Below, in pieces: positions 1 to 8,722 of a stretch of DNA of 64,000 bases. Origin of the DNA: Lachnoclostridium sp. An181. GTDB taxonomy: Bacteria > Bacillota > Clostridia > Lachnospirales > Lachnospiraceae. Position 1 is the first letter of the stretch. Every line of letters starts with the position of its first letter. The notes beneath the pieces are model-generated. The model did no database searches and was not told the origin of the DNA. It saw only the letters and a list, made by a program, of their open reading frames with translations. The translations under genes were made by a program, and so were the position numbers. The stretch is from contig NZ_NFKJ01000005.1 in assembly GCF_002160325.1 (NCBI RefSeq), positions 62,001-126,000 of the forward strand, read 5' to 3'.

Positions 1-1035
1 TCCATATCTGCGTTTGACATCTGCCATTCTTTCCTCAATATCCAAAAAACTCTCATTTCCTGCCAATGCATCACAAATCTGAATCAATCTGTCATAATCG
101 TCATACTTCATTTTCCCGAGAAGATCGCAAGCATCGGCAGCTTCATTTTCCGGAATATCAATTTTTCCTATATAGATCCCAAAATCTTGATTTGGAAAGG
201 AATGAGTCAGGCATACTTTTGCCACTTGTCTAAACCCAAGACGCTGCATATACTGATGCCCATAGTATATATGCCCAAGATCCCGGACACGAAACCTTCT
301 TCCAATGTCATGCAGCAACGCCAATACATAGGCTTTTTCTGCATCCATAGAACATGCCATGGCAATCTCTTGGGCGCATAGAGCTGCTACTCTGCAGTGA
401 TTCCCCCACGGGCCGGGATTTAGCTCCTCGGCAGCTGCAAGAAGTATTTCTGCATTTTTCTTATCAGGATATCCACGTTCTATCTGACGTAACGTCTCTA
501 TGGCATCTGTCCAGTTTCCAACACGAAGATATTCTGTCTTTTTCTTCTGATTTGCCTTACTGGAAAACAAAAGTACAGGAATCCCCCTGCTTATAACTGA
601 GTCACAATTCTCAGGGCTATCATCGATCAGCACAGATATCTTTTCATTCATACAGGCGTTTGCTTTATCCAAAGTACAAATCAATTTGTCATAGACAATC
701 CCGCCATTTTTTAGCTCTTCTCGTGTAGTTTTATAGGGATCTGTGTATAATTCATCTGTTCGCGCGGTAATGATCACTATTCTATGGCCAAGATCGCGCA
801 ATTTTTGGACTCCCCATGCAGCATCTGATTTAAACGGCGTGCTTGCAACCACCTTGTCATAATAGGCTCTGCAAAATCCAATCTCATCTTTTTTCCACTC
901 GGGCGGCAAGTTGCTATATGAAATATTTTTCTTCTTCAATTCATCCACATCCGCCCCGAAATATTCTGCTACAAATGGGAGAAAATAATCAAAAGATTCC
1001 GTTAATGTATCGTCTATATCAATCGCTATGTTCAT
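1..1035 (-). CDS. HAD phosphatase-HD hydrolase fusion (3' end outside window)
   Basis: The minus frame is open from an ATG at 1035 to base 1 with no stop, so at least 345 residues are present and the C-terminus lies outside the window. The protein starts MNIAIDIDDTLTES, the DxDxT nucleophile motif of HAD phosphatases of the 5'-nucleotidase type, followed by a conserved VLIDDSPENC segment at about residue 185. The second half has an HD signature (ALLHDIGRRFRV, then HIYYGHQYM), typical of HD-domain phosphohydrolases. A nucleotide or phosphate-ester hydrolase with two catalytic domains is likely; the substrate is unknown. Both domain calls come from motifs read directly. The fusion is continuous in one frame. 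Confidence 0.8.
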   Translation of the reverse strand, partial: MNIAIDIDDTLTESFDYFLPFVAEYFGADVDELKKKNISYSNLPPEWKKDEIGFCRAYYDKVVASTPFKSDAAWGVQKLRDLGHRIVIITARTDELYTDPYKTTREELKNGGIVYDKLICTLDKANACMNEKISVLIDDSPENCDSVISRGIPVLLFSSKANQKKKTEYLRVGNWTDAIETLRQIERGYPDKKNAEILLAAAEELNPGPWGNHCRVAALCAQEIAMACSMDAEKAYVLALLHDIGRRFRVRDLGHIYYGHQYMQRLGFRQVAKVCLTHSFPNQDFGIYIGKIDIPENEAADACDLLGKMKYDDYDRLIQICDALAGNESFLDIEERMADVKRRYG

Positions 1036-1050
1036 ATCCGTTAGTCTCCC

Positions 1051-1363
1051 TTATATCAAACCACGGTTCGCGCAGTAATAGTAAATCCCGTCACCTGCGA
1101 CATGACCGCATATTTCATCAGCTGTCTGTTTGAGTTTATCCGATGCATTTTCCATTGCTATCCCCAGCCCGACTGCCTGCAGCATTTCAATATCATTATC
1201 GCCATCACCAAAAGCAATGGCATCTTCCTGTGTCAATACAGATCATGACATTTTTTTGCTTTAATCGTATAAGTGTTTTTATCATCTTTTCCGATATCAT
1301 TTTCTTTTTCATATCAATAAGTGTTCCATCAATATCAAAAAATGCAATTTTTATATTATTCAT
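1051..1363 (-). pseudogene. Decayed Cof-type HAD phosphatase
   Basis: An N-terminal HAD start (MNNIKIAFFDIDGTLID) begins at the ATG at 1363 and reads for about 40 residues. The C-terminal Cof signature (AIAFGDGDNDIEML) lies in another frame ending at 1051. The two pieces abut near 1240. The central cap domain, more than 100 residues in normal Cof proteins of about 260 residues, is missing and the frame is shifted. This is a gene with an internal deletion and no intact product. It sits just upstream of the HAD-HD gene on the same strand. Confidence 0.75.
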
Positions 1364-1544
1364 ACTTCAATTCTCCCTCACCAGTCCCTCCAGGCAATAA
1401 TGAAAATCTGATTTTTTCTTGCTTTCCTGCAAATATTTTAATATAATTATATCATCAATTTTATAATAATTATAGGAGATAATCACAGTATTTCTATGAT
1501 TATATCGTTAATTTATAGCAAGATTAAAAGGGAGTTGTGCAATT

Positions 1545-2480
1545 ATGGCGTTATCTGCTTGTGGTGTGACGATCGACAAAAAAGGGAAAGAAGTTATGGA
1601 ACATGGACTTACGATGTTTCCGCTCTCCTGTTTTGATGATAATTTGCAAATATATCCTGTCCCATGGCACTGGCACGATGAATTTGAATTCATTATTATT
1701 ACAGAAGGAATTGCTCATATACAGGCAGAAAATGCAACCATTCCTGTAATCCCAGGTGATGCAATCTTTATCAACTCTGGTGTACTCCACAGCATTGAAC
1801 ATGGAAAATGTGCAGATATAAACTGTCATTCGCTTGTGTTTCACGCCCGGATCATAGGTGGCAGTGTAGAAAGCATTTTCTGGCAAAAACTCATCACTCC
1901 AATTCTACACGATGAATCTTTCCGTTATCTCTACTTGAATCAAACCATTCCCTGGCAGGCTGATATTATTGAGGATATGAAAAGTGCATGGCAGGCTGTA
2001 GCAGACGAAATATTTGATTACGAAAATGTTGCCCGCTACCATTTATCTCGGGCTTTTCGTCTCATCAATAGCAATAAGCCAGTTTCTCAGACTAAGGTAA
2101 GACAGCGCGAAAAATTGTCGACTGAACGAATTAAAACAATGATAGAATATATTGAGAAAAACTATTGCGAAGACATAACGCTGGAAATGATTGCTGACAG
2201 TGTTTCTCTAAGTAAAAGCGCCTGCTTGTATTGCTTTCACCAAAGGCTGGGTACAACTCCCATACGTTATTTGATTCAGCTGCGAATTGAGAAAGCGGCG
2301 GAGCAGTTGATAAAATCAGATGAACCCGTAAACAAAATCGCAATAAATTGTGGGTTTTCAGATATCAGTTATTTCTCTAAATGCTTTCGCGAAATGAAAG
2401 GTTTCACACCTAAGGAATATCGGAAATCATATAATATGAACAAGGACAGAACCCCCGAAAAGGAATTCCATCCTCATTAA
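1545..2480 (+). CDS. AraC-family transcriptional regulator
   Basis: A 311-residue AraC/XylS regulator. The N-terminal half has a cupin-like sensor (PWHWHDEFEFIIITEG, with GDAIFINSGVLHSIEH further on), a common ligand-binding fold in sugar-responsive AraC proteins. Residues about 200-295 carry two helix-turn-helix motifs (DITLEMIADSVSLSKS and PVNKIAINCGFSDISYFSKCFREMKGFTPKEYR). Either the first ATG at 1545 or the Met at residue 18 could be the true start. No structural gene of a sugar pathway is adjacent, so the regulon is unknown. Confidence 0.88.
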   Translation: MALSACGVTIDKKGKEVMEHGLTMFPLSCFDDNLQIYPVPWHWHDEFEFIIITEGIAHIQAENATIPVIPGDAIFINSGVLHSIEHGKCADINCHSLVFHARIIGGSVESIFWQKLITPILHDESFRYLYLNQTIPWQADIIEDMKSAWQAVADEIFDYENVARYHLSRAFRLINSNKPVSQTKVRQREKLSTERIKTMIEYIEKNYCEDITLEMIADSVSLSKSACLYCFHQRLGTTPIRYLIQLRIEKAAEQLIKSDEPVNKIAINCGFSDISYFSKCFREMKGFTPKEYRKSYNMNKDRTPEKEFHPH

Positions 2481-2492
2481 TTCATCTTAATT

Positions 2493-2852
2493 TTAATTGA
2501 TCTTGCCGGCCTTTTTCAAAATCGCCTCCACAGCCGCACAGGCCGGACAATCACAATATTTCGCTCCTGCAGCCTTTATTTGTCTTGCATGATCTGCAAC
2601 ACCTTTAGCCGCATCCGCTCCTCCAAACACCTGACTTCCTGCATCTGATTCCGCAAACGCGATCAAGCCGTCAACAGTAACGATGTCCTGTTCCAGCTTG
2701 GCAAAATATTTGTCTGTTTCGGTTTCTTCGTTCTCCGTGCCCACCGCACTCAACCAGGTTTCCGCTGCATTTTTGGCCTCCTTGCTGCATGTCGGGGCCT
2801 CCATTAATTCTTTTGTTTTTCCAACAATATACTCCACTACTTCTTTTTTCAT
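2493..2852 (-). CDS. Small conserved cysteine-containing protein, function unknown
   Basis: A protein of about 119 residues starting MKKEVVEYIVGKTKELM. I placed the start at 2852 because an AAAGGAGG ribosome site sits at the right distance; the longer reading to 2903 has none. It is mostly helical and acidic, with a C-terminal CDCPACAAVE motif that could bind a metal or form disulfides. Similar short proteins are common in Clostridia and are often labelled Hsp90-like in databases, but I see no Hsp90 domain. It converges on the AraC gene. The function is not known. Confidence 0.6.
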   Translation of the reverse strand: MKKEVVEYIVGKTKELMEAPTCSKEAKNAAETWLSAVGTENEETETDKYFAKLEQDIVTVDGLIAFAESDAGSQVFGGADAAKGVADHARQIKAAGAKYCDCPACAAVEAILKKAGKIN

Positions 2853-2938
2853 AAAACAGACCTCCTTTGTTCTTTCATATGGTTTCATTTTAGCACATTT
2901 CACAGAACATTGGGCCTATACTTTTATATTCCATACGC

Positions 2939-3973
2939 TCATTTCTTAATCAATTCCAGCCACCCTTGCTCTTCTTTCATAAAGCCATACGTTTCTTCAT
3001 CCCCAAAAGATTTCAGCAGGTTCTCTTTCATTTCCTTAATAACATTCTCATCCATTTCTTTGAAAGACATATGTGTATAAAGGGGCGATGTTCGAAAAGC
3101 TGTGATATGTTCAATCCCAGACAACATCTTTTTTGCAACATGCAGCACGGTTTCTCTGTCTTTTTGCGAGGTTGCCAGATCCAGTCTGCCGCAAACTTCA
3201 TAGTACTCTCCCATTTCAAAAAGCTTTGCAAGGCCCTCCTGTTTTTCCACCATTGCTTTCGCTTTTTCCATATCCTTCTCTTTCATCGCCACCATATATA
3301 TTCCCTGCAGCACAGCGCTGATAATCTGATACTCTGCAAATAACAGTTCTTCATATGTTTTGTAAGCATCCTGCGTCCGTCCCATTTTATAAAAAACAGC
3401 TGCCTGTTTTCGTTTCCTTTCCGAATTTTGTTTGGAAAAATAGCTCAAGTACGTTTCCGCTTTTTCATAGCGGCCTTTTCTTAAGTAGAAATTGTATAAA
3501 GAATCTGCTGCGCTATATCTCACATCCTCATCTTTACTTTCCAGTGCTCTGACATAACAGTCCACAATAAAAGCATCGTATTTCTCGGAATCCGGAACTT
3601 CTCTAAACAGCCTTTGCGCATCTAAAATAAGCGCCAGCTGCCAGGATAATCTTGCGCAGTTTGGGTATTTCTCCAATGTCTTTTTCACCCAATCAAATGT
3701 CTCTTCATAAGTTTTTTCCTTAATATACCTGTCTGCTTTTAAAACAAACTTTTGTATTTCTTCCGCTGTCAGCTCCCCTTGAAACGACAACAAAGTGTCC
3801 AGAGAAATATCCAGAAGTCTTGCGATCGGCGCCAACATCATAATATCCGGATAGGAATTCCCGTTCTCCCATTTGTTTACTGCCGGCGCTGTGACCCCCA
3901 GACGATTTGCCATCTCCTCCTGTGTCATATTTTTTTCTTTTCTATATTTTCGTATTGTCTCTCCTATCTGCAT
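2939..3973 (-). CDS. XRE regulator with TPR-like C-terminal domain
   Basis: About 344 residues. Residues 1-60 form a classical XRE helix-turn-helix (IGETIRKYRKEKNMTQEEMANRLGVTAPAVNKWENG). The rest is a helical repeat region (KADRYIKEKTYEETFDWVKKTLEKYP, DSLYNFYLRKGRYEKAETYL, KMGRTQDAYKTYEELL) resembling tetratricopeptide repeats. Such proteins are usually DNA-binding regulators whose repeat domain binds a peptide or protein. The ATG at 3973 has an AAAGGAGC site upstream; the longer frame to 4000 lacks one. No neighbouring target operon is evident. Confidence 0.82.
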   Translation of the reverse strand: MQIGETIRKYRKEKNMTQEEMANRLGVTAPAVNKWENGNSYPDIMMLAPIARLLDISLDTLLSFQGELTAEEIQKFVLKADRYIKEKTYEETFDWVKKTLEKYPNCARLSWQLALILDAQRLFREVPDSEKYDAFIVDCYVRALESKDEDVRYSAADSLYNFYLRKGRYEKAETYLSYFSKQNSERKRKQAAVFYKMGRTQDAYKTYEELLFAEYQIISAVLQGIYMVAMKEKDMEKAKAMVEKQEGLAKLFEMGEYYEVCGRLDLATSQKDRETVLHVAKKMLSGIEHITAFRTSPLYTHMSFKEMDENVIKEMKENLLKSFGDEETYGFMKEEQGWLELIKK

Positions 3974-4123
3974 ATATAGTGCTCCTTTCCTTTTTTGCAT
4001 CGGCCTTTGCTAAATTAAGCATAGCAAACAGAGAAACTTTTCACAATTGAGCAGATTTTAATTATTCGTTCATAAAATTAACCAACACTTATGTAAGATT
4101 GAATAGCAAAATTTATCTTTCCA

Positions 4124-4813
4124 TTATTTAATGATATTCCTTTTCATAGGAGCCAGCTGATTTTCGCCTAAAATAGTATTGATCGGCTTTTTTAGTCTAC
4201 TGCCAAAAAATTTTACAACCAAACCAGTCAGCAATGCTGATAAAATTGTTCCCTCCCTTGTACCCACGATCGTAAAATCAAAGAACAAAAGTGACACAAT
4301 AAGAGAGACCACCACACACAAAACATCAAATACGATTTTTACATTGCCAAATTCTCTATTGCTTATATCGGAGATTGCTTTTACGAATGCTTCTCCTGAA
4401 TTCATGATCACATTCGCGATAACCGAAAGAGAGATTCCAAAACCAAGAATTACAATACCCAACAATACCATAGCCAAACACACCGGATAAGAATTGACCG
4501 GAATAAAGGACACCAGCCACATTCCAAAATCTGTAAACCATCCAAATAGAAATGAAAGCGGAATCTGCAATAACTGTACAGGTTGGAATTTACTTCGCAG
4601 TATTAATATCTGTCCTATAATAAGAAGGCAATTCCAGATAATCAACCATGTCCCCATAGATACGGAAGAAAATTTACAACTCATTACATTTGCAACAGAC
4701 GAAATAGGCGATACCCCTAATTCCCCGCCCTTCGTAAATGCGACTCCCAGCGCCGCAAAGAAAAGACTTATCACAAATAATATATATCGTTTCAAAATTT
4801 CAGCTTTACTCAT
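4124..4813 (-). CDS. YczE/YitT-type multi-pass membrane protein
   Basis: A 229-residue integral membrane protein with five or six hydrophobic segments (ILFVISLFFAALGVAFT, WLIIWNCLLIIGQILIL, VCLAMVLLGIVILGFGISL, IVFDVLCVVVSLIVSLLFF). The first helix is followed by a GGELGVSPISS motif, as in the YczE/YyaS/YitT group. Its start overlaps the end of the upstream MarR gene by 8 bases, so the two are translationally coupled and probably form a regulator-transporter pair. The substrate is unknown. Confidence 0.75.
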   Translation of the reverse strand: MSKAEILKRYILFVISLFFAALGVAFTKGGELGVSPISSVANVMSCKFSSVSMGTWLIIWNCLLIIGQILILRSKFQPVQLLQIPLSFLFGWFTDFGMWLVSFIPVNSYPVCLAMVLLGIVILGFGISLSVIANVIMNSGEAFVKAISDISNREFGNVKIVFDVLCVVVSLIVSLLFFDFTIVGTREGTILSALLTGLVVKFFGSRLKKPINTILGENQLAPMKRNIIK

Positions 4814-5249
4814 CAGATTTTACTCCTCTCCCGTACATATTTTTATTAATGTTTTCTAAAAATACATTGAGCATTTCTTTTTCCTTCTCGTCAAATCCTA
4901 AAAGCGCCATCTCTTCTATGGCCTCAAATTTTTGTTTCACCTGTTCTGCAAGAAGTTTCCCTTTATCCGTCAAAAAGACGTATAAGCTGCGCCGGTTGCC
5001 ATTAAGATTTTTTCGTACTATCAACTCCTTGTTTTCCATTCCCAGCAATATTGAAGTAATGGTTGCAGGCTCCATATAGCACGACTTTGCGATTTCTTTT
5101 TGAGCAACACCATCGTGGTCCAATAAATAGTCTAGTATCTTTGGCTGGCCCGGTGTCAGCTCAAGATTCAAATCTTTTAGACTCGCAAGCAAAGACTTTT
5201 GAAATAATAAATGGTCTGCCATAAGCAGATAATGGATTGTTTGTTTCAT
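4806..5249 (-). CDS. MarR-family transcriptional regulator
   Basis: A 147-residue winged-helix protein. The core reads LTPGQPKILDYLLDHDGVAQKEIAKSCYMEPATITSILLGMENKELIVRKNLNGNRRSLYVFLTDKGK, the MarR fold with recognition helix and basic wing. It is the first gene of a two-gene operon with the membrane protein and probably autoregulates through palindromes just upstream at 5268-5288. The inducer is unknown. Confidence 0.88.
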   Translation of the reverse strand: MKQTIHYLLMADHLLFQKSLLASLKDLNLELTPGQPKILDYLLDHDGVAQKEIAKSCYMEPATITSILLGMENKELIVRKNLNGNRRSLYVFLTDKGKLLAEQVKQKFEAIEEMALLGFDEKEKEMLNVFLENINKNMYGRGVKSDE

Positions 5250-5267
5250 AATTCCCTCCCGAAAATA

Positions 5268-5288
5268 TTAGAATTCTAATAATTAGAA
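5268..5288. promoter_or_regulatory. Probable MarR operator, overlapping palindromes
   Basis: Two overlapping perfect palindromes, TTAGAATTCTAA (5268-5279) and TTCTAATAATTAGAA (5274-5288), lie 20-40 bases upstream of the marR start. Dyad AT-rich sites of this kind are typical MarR operators. Assignment to this regulator is an inference from position. Confidence 0.55.
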
Positions 5289-5368
5289 CATTAATATTTT
5301 AACCATCTAAAATCACTTTGTCAAGGAACAGTCGCAAGTCCCATGAAGTGCAATCTCAAAACTTTTTC

Positions 5369-5397
5369 TTGATAATTGATTTTCCATCTGATACAAT
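5369..5397 (+). promoter_or_regulatory. Sigma-A promoter of the decayed DUF2798 copy
   Basis: TTGATA, a 17-base spacer and TACAAT precede the truncated DUF2798 gene. The spacing and downstream sequence (AACTCCCGCAAAACTTTGG) match the promoter of the intact copy at 9423-9451, so the promoter was duplicated with the gene. Confidence 0.65.
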
Positions 5398-5424
5398 AAC
5401 TCCCGCAAAACTTTGGTATGAATT

Positions 5425-5661
5425 ATGCTAAAGGCAAAATTCCAAAACATAATTTTTACTCTTCTCATGGCTTTCGCCATGGTATATGTCATGATCTGTT
5501 ATAATTTTTCCTATGGCATTCTTCTGCCAGATTTTCTATATAGGACCTTTTTTGCGTCTTATTTTCCGAATCCTTTTCCGGACCGGGAGAGATGCCTAAT
5601 ATGGGTCTGCCTGTCTCTGCGTTTTTCTTTTCTCTATAGCTTTTTCCCCTATTCAGGTTAA
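5425..5661 (+). pseudogene. Internally deleted DUF2798 paralogue
   Basis: The first 27 residues (KFQNIIFTLLMAFAMVYVMI) are nearly identical to the intact DUF2798 protein at 9550-10020. The sequence then jumps to the nucleotide equivalent of the last transmembrane segment (FFSQIFYIGPF) but in another frame, reading GILLPDFLYRTFF. About two thirds of the gene is missing and the product would be non-functional. The junction lies around 5505-5515, with short similar sequences at both ends of the lost segment. Confidence 0.75.
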
Positions 5662-5767
5662 AAAAATGGACCGCTCCCCAAAAGGACCGGACATGGCCAT
5701 CAGCCTATTTCATCCGCTTTCAGCTCTCTTTGAAACACTAACAACCGAAAAATCCAAAAATAAAACA

Positions 5768-5800
5768 GCGCAGCCCATTGTTATCCGCAATGGACTGCGC
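5768..5800 (-). terminator. Intrinsic terminator of the SPFH cluster
   Basis: A 13-pair stem (GCGCAGTCCATTG with CAATGGGCTGCGC, one G-U pair) and a 7-base loop are followed on the minus strand by TGTTTTATTTTT. It lies 55 bases beyond the stop of the last cluster gene. Confidence 0.8.
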
Positions 5801-5854
5801 CCCAAAATTTCATCACATTATTTAAAACTTTAAAGAATACACGCTCAACACGTT

Positions 5855-6484
5855 TTATTGGATTGGTGAACCACAATATTCACACTCGCCAGTTTCACCC
5901 TGAATCCTATTGCTTGCCCCACAACAGCTGCACACCACGACTCTGGATGAGTTGTTTGCAGCATCATCTGTACCAGGAGCAGATGTTTTCTCTTTGTTCT
6001 CCACCACTACAATTTCACGGATGTTATCATCTATGCGTACATTTTTCAAAAATCCTTTTTCAATCATCTTTTGAATGTCTGCTCTCACAACATCATATGT
6101 TTTCCCAGTGGAGGATGCTATACTGTCAAGCCTTTTTTCATTCTCATTTACCAAAATTGCCAAATACTGTTTTACGGTGTCTGCCTCAGCCTTCATTTTT
6201 CTTGAAATAATGTGCAAAACAACTGCTGCTATTCCAAAAAATACACCTATTTTCGCATTTATCGAATCATTATCAGTTACAAATATTCCAATGAATCCTA
6301 GCGCAGCAAGAACATATGAAACAATTGCAAGCTTCTTGACTGTTTTATCCCCACTCAATGCTGTCTTTCTATCAAAGGAAACACGTTTGTAAATTAAAAA
6401 CACTCCTATTGGCCAAAAAACTATGATAAAAAATATAATCCAAGGCCAACTATAAATTGCACTCATCTTTTTATTATCTTTCAT
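5855..6484 (-). CDS. Membrane protein with winged-helix-like and zinc-ribbon domains
   Basis: A 209-residue protein. The first 95 residues contain three or four hydrophobic helices (WPWIIFFIIVFWPIGVFLIY, LAIVSYVLAALGFIGIFV, IGVFFGIAAVVLHII). A soluble region (AEADTVKQYLAILVNENEKRLDSIASSTGKTYDVVRADIQKMIEKGFL) looks like a small winged helix. The C-terminus is a zinc ribbon (CSCCGASNR, then CEYCGSPIQ). It is the last gene of the SPFH cluster, which resembles the ydjGHI arrangement of Bacillus subtilis (SPFH plus zinc-ribbon membrane partners). A role in membrane or envelope stress is inferred only. Confidence 0.65.
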   Translation of the reverse strand: MKDNKKMSAIYSWPWIIFFIIVFWPIGVFLIYKRVSFDRKTALSGDKTVKKLAIVSYVLAALGFIGIFVTDNDSINAKIGVFFGIAAVVLHIISRKMKAEADTVKQYLAILVNENEKRLDSIASSTGKTYDVVRADIQKMIEKGFLKNVRIDDNIREIVVVENKEKTSAPGTDDAANNSSRVVVCSCCGASNRIQGETGECEYCGSPIQ

Positions 6485-6502
6485 GATCCTTCTCCCCCTA
6501 AG

Positions 6503-7180
6503 TTAGAAACTACCTTTCTTTTTTTGTTTTATCTGCGCAGAGCGCACTTTTATCAGATTTTGGATTTGTTTTATCATTTCTTCGATTTGGAGACTACCAT
6601 CTTCTCTGAACAGTTGTCTCAGTTCATCCAGTTTCCCCAAAATCTCTTTCTCATTCCCACAGGTGTCCGTATGATCCGAATACTTCAGCATATCCGAAAT
6701 TTCTCTCAACCCTTCTGCGTGTTCTGATTGTGCAAATGTGATCGACATTTCTTCCGCCTTCCTGTAACACTCATCAACAAGTGCACGGGAGGATGCATGT
6801 TGTTTGTTCTCTTCTTTTGCTTTTGTTCCGAAATACAATGTCACAAGATCTGTCACTGCAATTACAGCAATCAACAACAGATTGATCAGGATATACTGCG
6901 TGACAAGAACCGGAAAAATATTTACAAAAACAAGAGAGATTCCCAAAACAACAAGTATATGTATCAGACTGGACATGATATTTGCTGTCCCGAAAATACT
7001 TCCTTCTATTTTCAGAGCTTTAATCGTGCCTATCATTTCAGCGATCAACAAAAACACCAAAGACAGCCAGAACATCGGAACCGTAAAAATATTATCAACT
7101 GCCAATAGATAGAAAATAATCGTCGCGATCATTGCTATACAAAAACATACAGCAAGTGTTGTCCTGTTACTTTTTTTCAT
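6503..7180 (-). CDS. Membrane protein of the SPFH cluster
   Basis: About 225 residues. Four hydrophobic helices fill the first 110 residues (TTLAVCFCIAMIATIIFYLL, FWLSLVFLLIAEMIG, LIHILVVLGISLVFVNIF, YILINLLLIAVIAVTDLV). A charged cytoplasmic tail follows, with a coiled helical region ending IEEMIKQIQNLIKVRSAQIKQKK. The start at 7180 is preceded by AGGTGGTGAG. It lies between the SPFH gene and the zinc-ribbon membrane gene, all on one strand. No enzymatic motif was recognised. Confidence 0.6.
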   Translation of the reverse strand: MKKSNRTTLAVCFCIAMIATIIFYLLAVDNIFTVPMFWLSLVFLLIAEMIGTIKALKIEGSIFGTANIMSSLIHILVVLGISLVFVNIFPVLVTQYILINLLLIAVIAVTDLVTLYFGTKAKEENKQHASSRALVDECYRKAEEMSITFAQSEHAEGLREISDMLKYSDHTDTCGNEKEILGKLDELRQLFREDGSLQIEEMIKQIQNLIKVRSAQIKQKKKGSF

Positions 7181-7191
7181 TTTCTCACCAC

Positions 7192-8481
7192 CTATTTCAG
7201 GGCTGTTCCGCACTCTGGGCAAAATTTCGCCTTTTCGTCAAGCTGATTGCCGCAGGATGGACACTTTCTCACAATCGACTCTCCGCACTCTGGGCAAAAC
7301 TTGCTGTCTTCAGGAACCGGTTTCCCACAGTTTGGACATAGGCGTGGAAGTGCTTTCCCACAGGTTGGGCACACTTTTGCGCCATCCGGCATATCTGCTT
7401 TGCAGTTTGGACATGGGTTATATTTTTTTCCACACTCCATGCAAAATTTTGATTCCTCCCTCAATGCGGCTCCACAGGCCGAACACTTTATTTCCTCACT
7501 TTTTTCTACCTTTGCTTCAGTGTCACATCCACAATGATTGCAGAAACGATCTTTCTTGTCTATTACTGAATTGCATTTGGGGCAGATTTTTGTCTCATGG
7601 GTATCCATGCTTTTTGACAATTCTCCAAACTGATTCCCCATCATGCCGCCGACTCCAACTCCCATGCCCAGTCCAATACCTGCGCCCATCATACCGCCCT
7701 GCATAGAATTGGGATTTGTTGCTGCTCCTTCCAGCGTATCAAAAGTTCTTTCCTGTTGATAACTGTATCCGACAATATCCATCTCAGCTCTCTTAGCAAG
7801 CGCTTTCTTCAATTGCTGTACTGTTTCGTCAGCCTCCGGTACATTGATATCATTTACATAAAAAGACGTCAAACCGATTCCATATTCTTCAAAATCAGGT
7901 GTCATACTTTCTTTCAGAAAATCTGAAATCTCATCCAAATACGCATTAATCTCCAAAACACTGACCTTTTCATGTACCAGATAAGAGGATATAGCATCTT
8001 TTGCCTTTGTCAAATACACCCCTCTAAAATATTTTAAAAGATTGGTCTTGTCAAACAATGGCAAAGTTCCCACCAATTTCATGAGAAACTTTTTCGACTC
8101 TTCTATCTGGATTCCAAACTGGCCAAATGCTCTCACCGGAACAAACACTTTATACTTTGGATCCTGTAATTGTATTGGCGTCGCGGTCCCCCATTTTACA
8201 TCCAAGGTAAATACTTTGTTTATGTACCATACTTCTGCGCTAAAAGGAGAACGTCCTCCAAACGGAAGATTGATCAACTTATTCAATATCGGAATATTTT
8301 GTGTGCTCAGAGTATGTCTTCCTGCCTGGAACACATCGCATACCTGCCCACCTTTTACCAAAATTGCTTCCTGCGATTCATTCACGATCAGCTGTGTCCA
8401 GGTGCCCAATTCACTGTTTGGGTATTTCCAGGCAAAAACATCCGGATTCCCATCATACTTAATCACATCAACAATCGCCAT
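7192..8481 (-). CDS. SPFH-domain protein with five C-terminal zinc ribbons
   Basis: About 429 residues. The first 250 residues match the SPFH/YdjI type (MAIVDVIKYDGNPDVFAWKYP, SQEAILVKGGQVCDVFQAGRHTL, KVFVPVRAFGQFGIQIEES). A glycine/methionine-rich linker (GMMGAGIGLGMGVGVGGMMG) leads to five consecutive CxxC..CxxC zinc ribbons (CPKC/CNHC, CSAC/CMEC, CPNC/CPTC, CPNC/CPEC, CPSC/CPEC). SPFH proteins build ring-shaped membrane scaffolds; the ribbons probably mediate protein contacts. The start at 8481 has GAGGTGAAAG upstream. It is the first gene of a three-gene cluster. Confidence 0.8.
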   Translation of the reverse strand: MAIVDVIKYDGNPDVFAWKYPNSELGTWTQLIVNESQEAILVKGGQVCDVFQAGRHTLSTQNIPILNKLINLPFGGRSPFSAEVWYINKVFTLDVKWGTATPIQLQDPKYKVFVPVRAFGQFGIQIEESKKFLMKLVGTLPLFDKTNLLKYFRGVYLTKAKDAISSYLVHEKVSVLEINAYLDEISDFLKESMTPDFEEYGIGLTSFYVNDINVPEADETVQQLKKALAKRAEMDIVGYSYQQERTFDTLEGAATNPNSMQGGMMGAGIGLGMGVGVGGMMGNQFGELSKSMDTHETKICPKCNSVIDKKDRFCNHCGCDTEAKVEKSEEIKCSACGAALREESKFCMECGKKYNPCPNCKADMPDGAKVCPTCGKALPRLCPNCGKPVPEDSKFCPECGESIVRKCPSCGNQLDEKAKFCPECGTALK

Positions 8482-8722
8482 CTCTTTCACCTCATCATAA
8501 CCACTGCTGTAGCTGTTTTCCACATTTCAACTCTATTAAAATGTATCATTCCTTATGATATCTGTCTATCATCTCAATACATTTTATAATAACATAAAAA
8601 AAGTGGTATTGCCACTATGGATTGAAACCCAAAATAAAAATATTTCTAATATTCCAGTTCCATCACATCATCAGGAATGCCAGCTCTCAATTATCTTCAT
8701 TTCAGTCTGTTTTATTTCTCAC

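Noticed and set aside
8618-8632. GGATTGAAAC, like the end of a CRISPR repeat
   Set aside because: It occurs once, with no second repeat or spacer spacing nearby.
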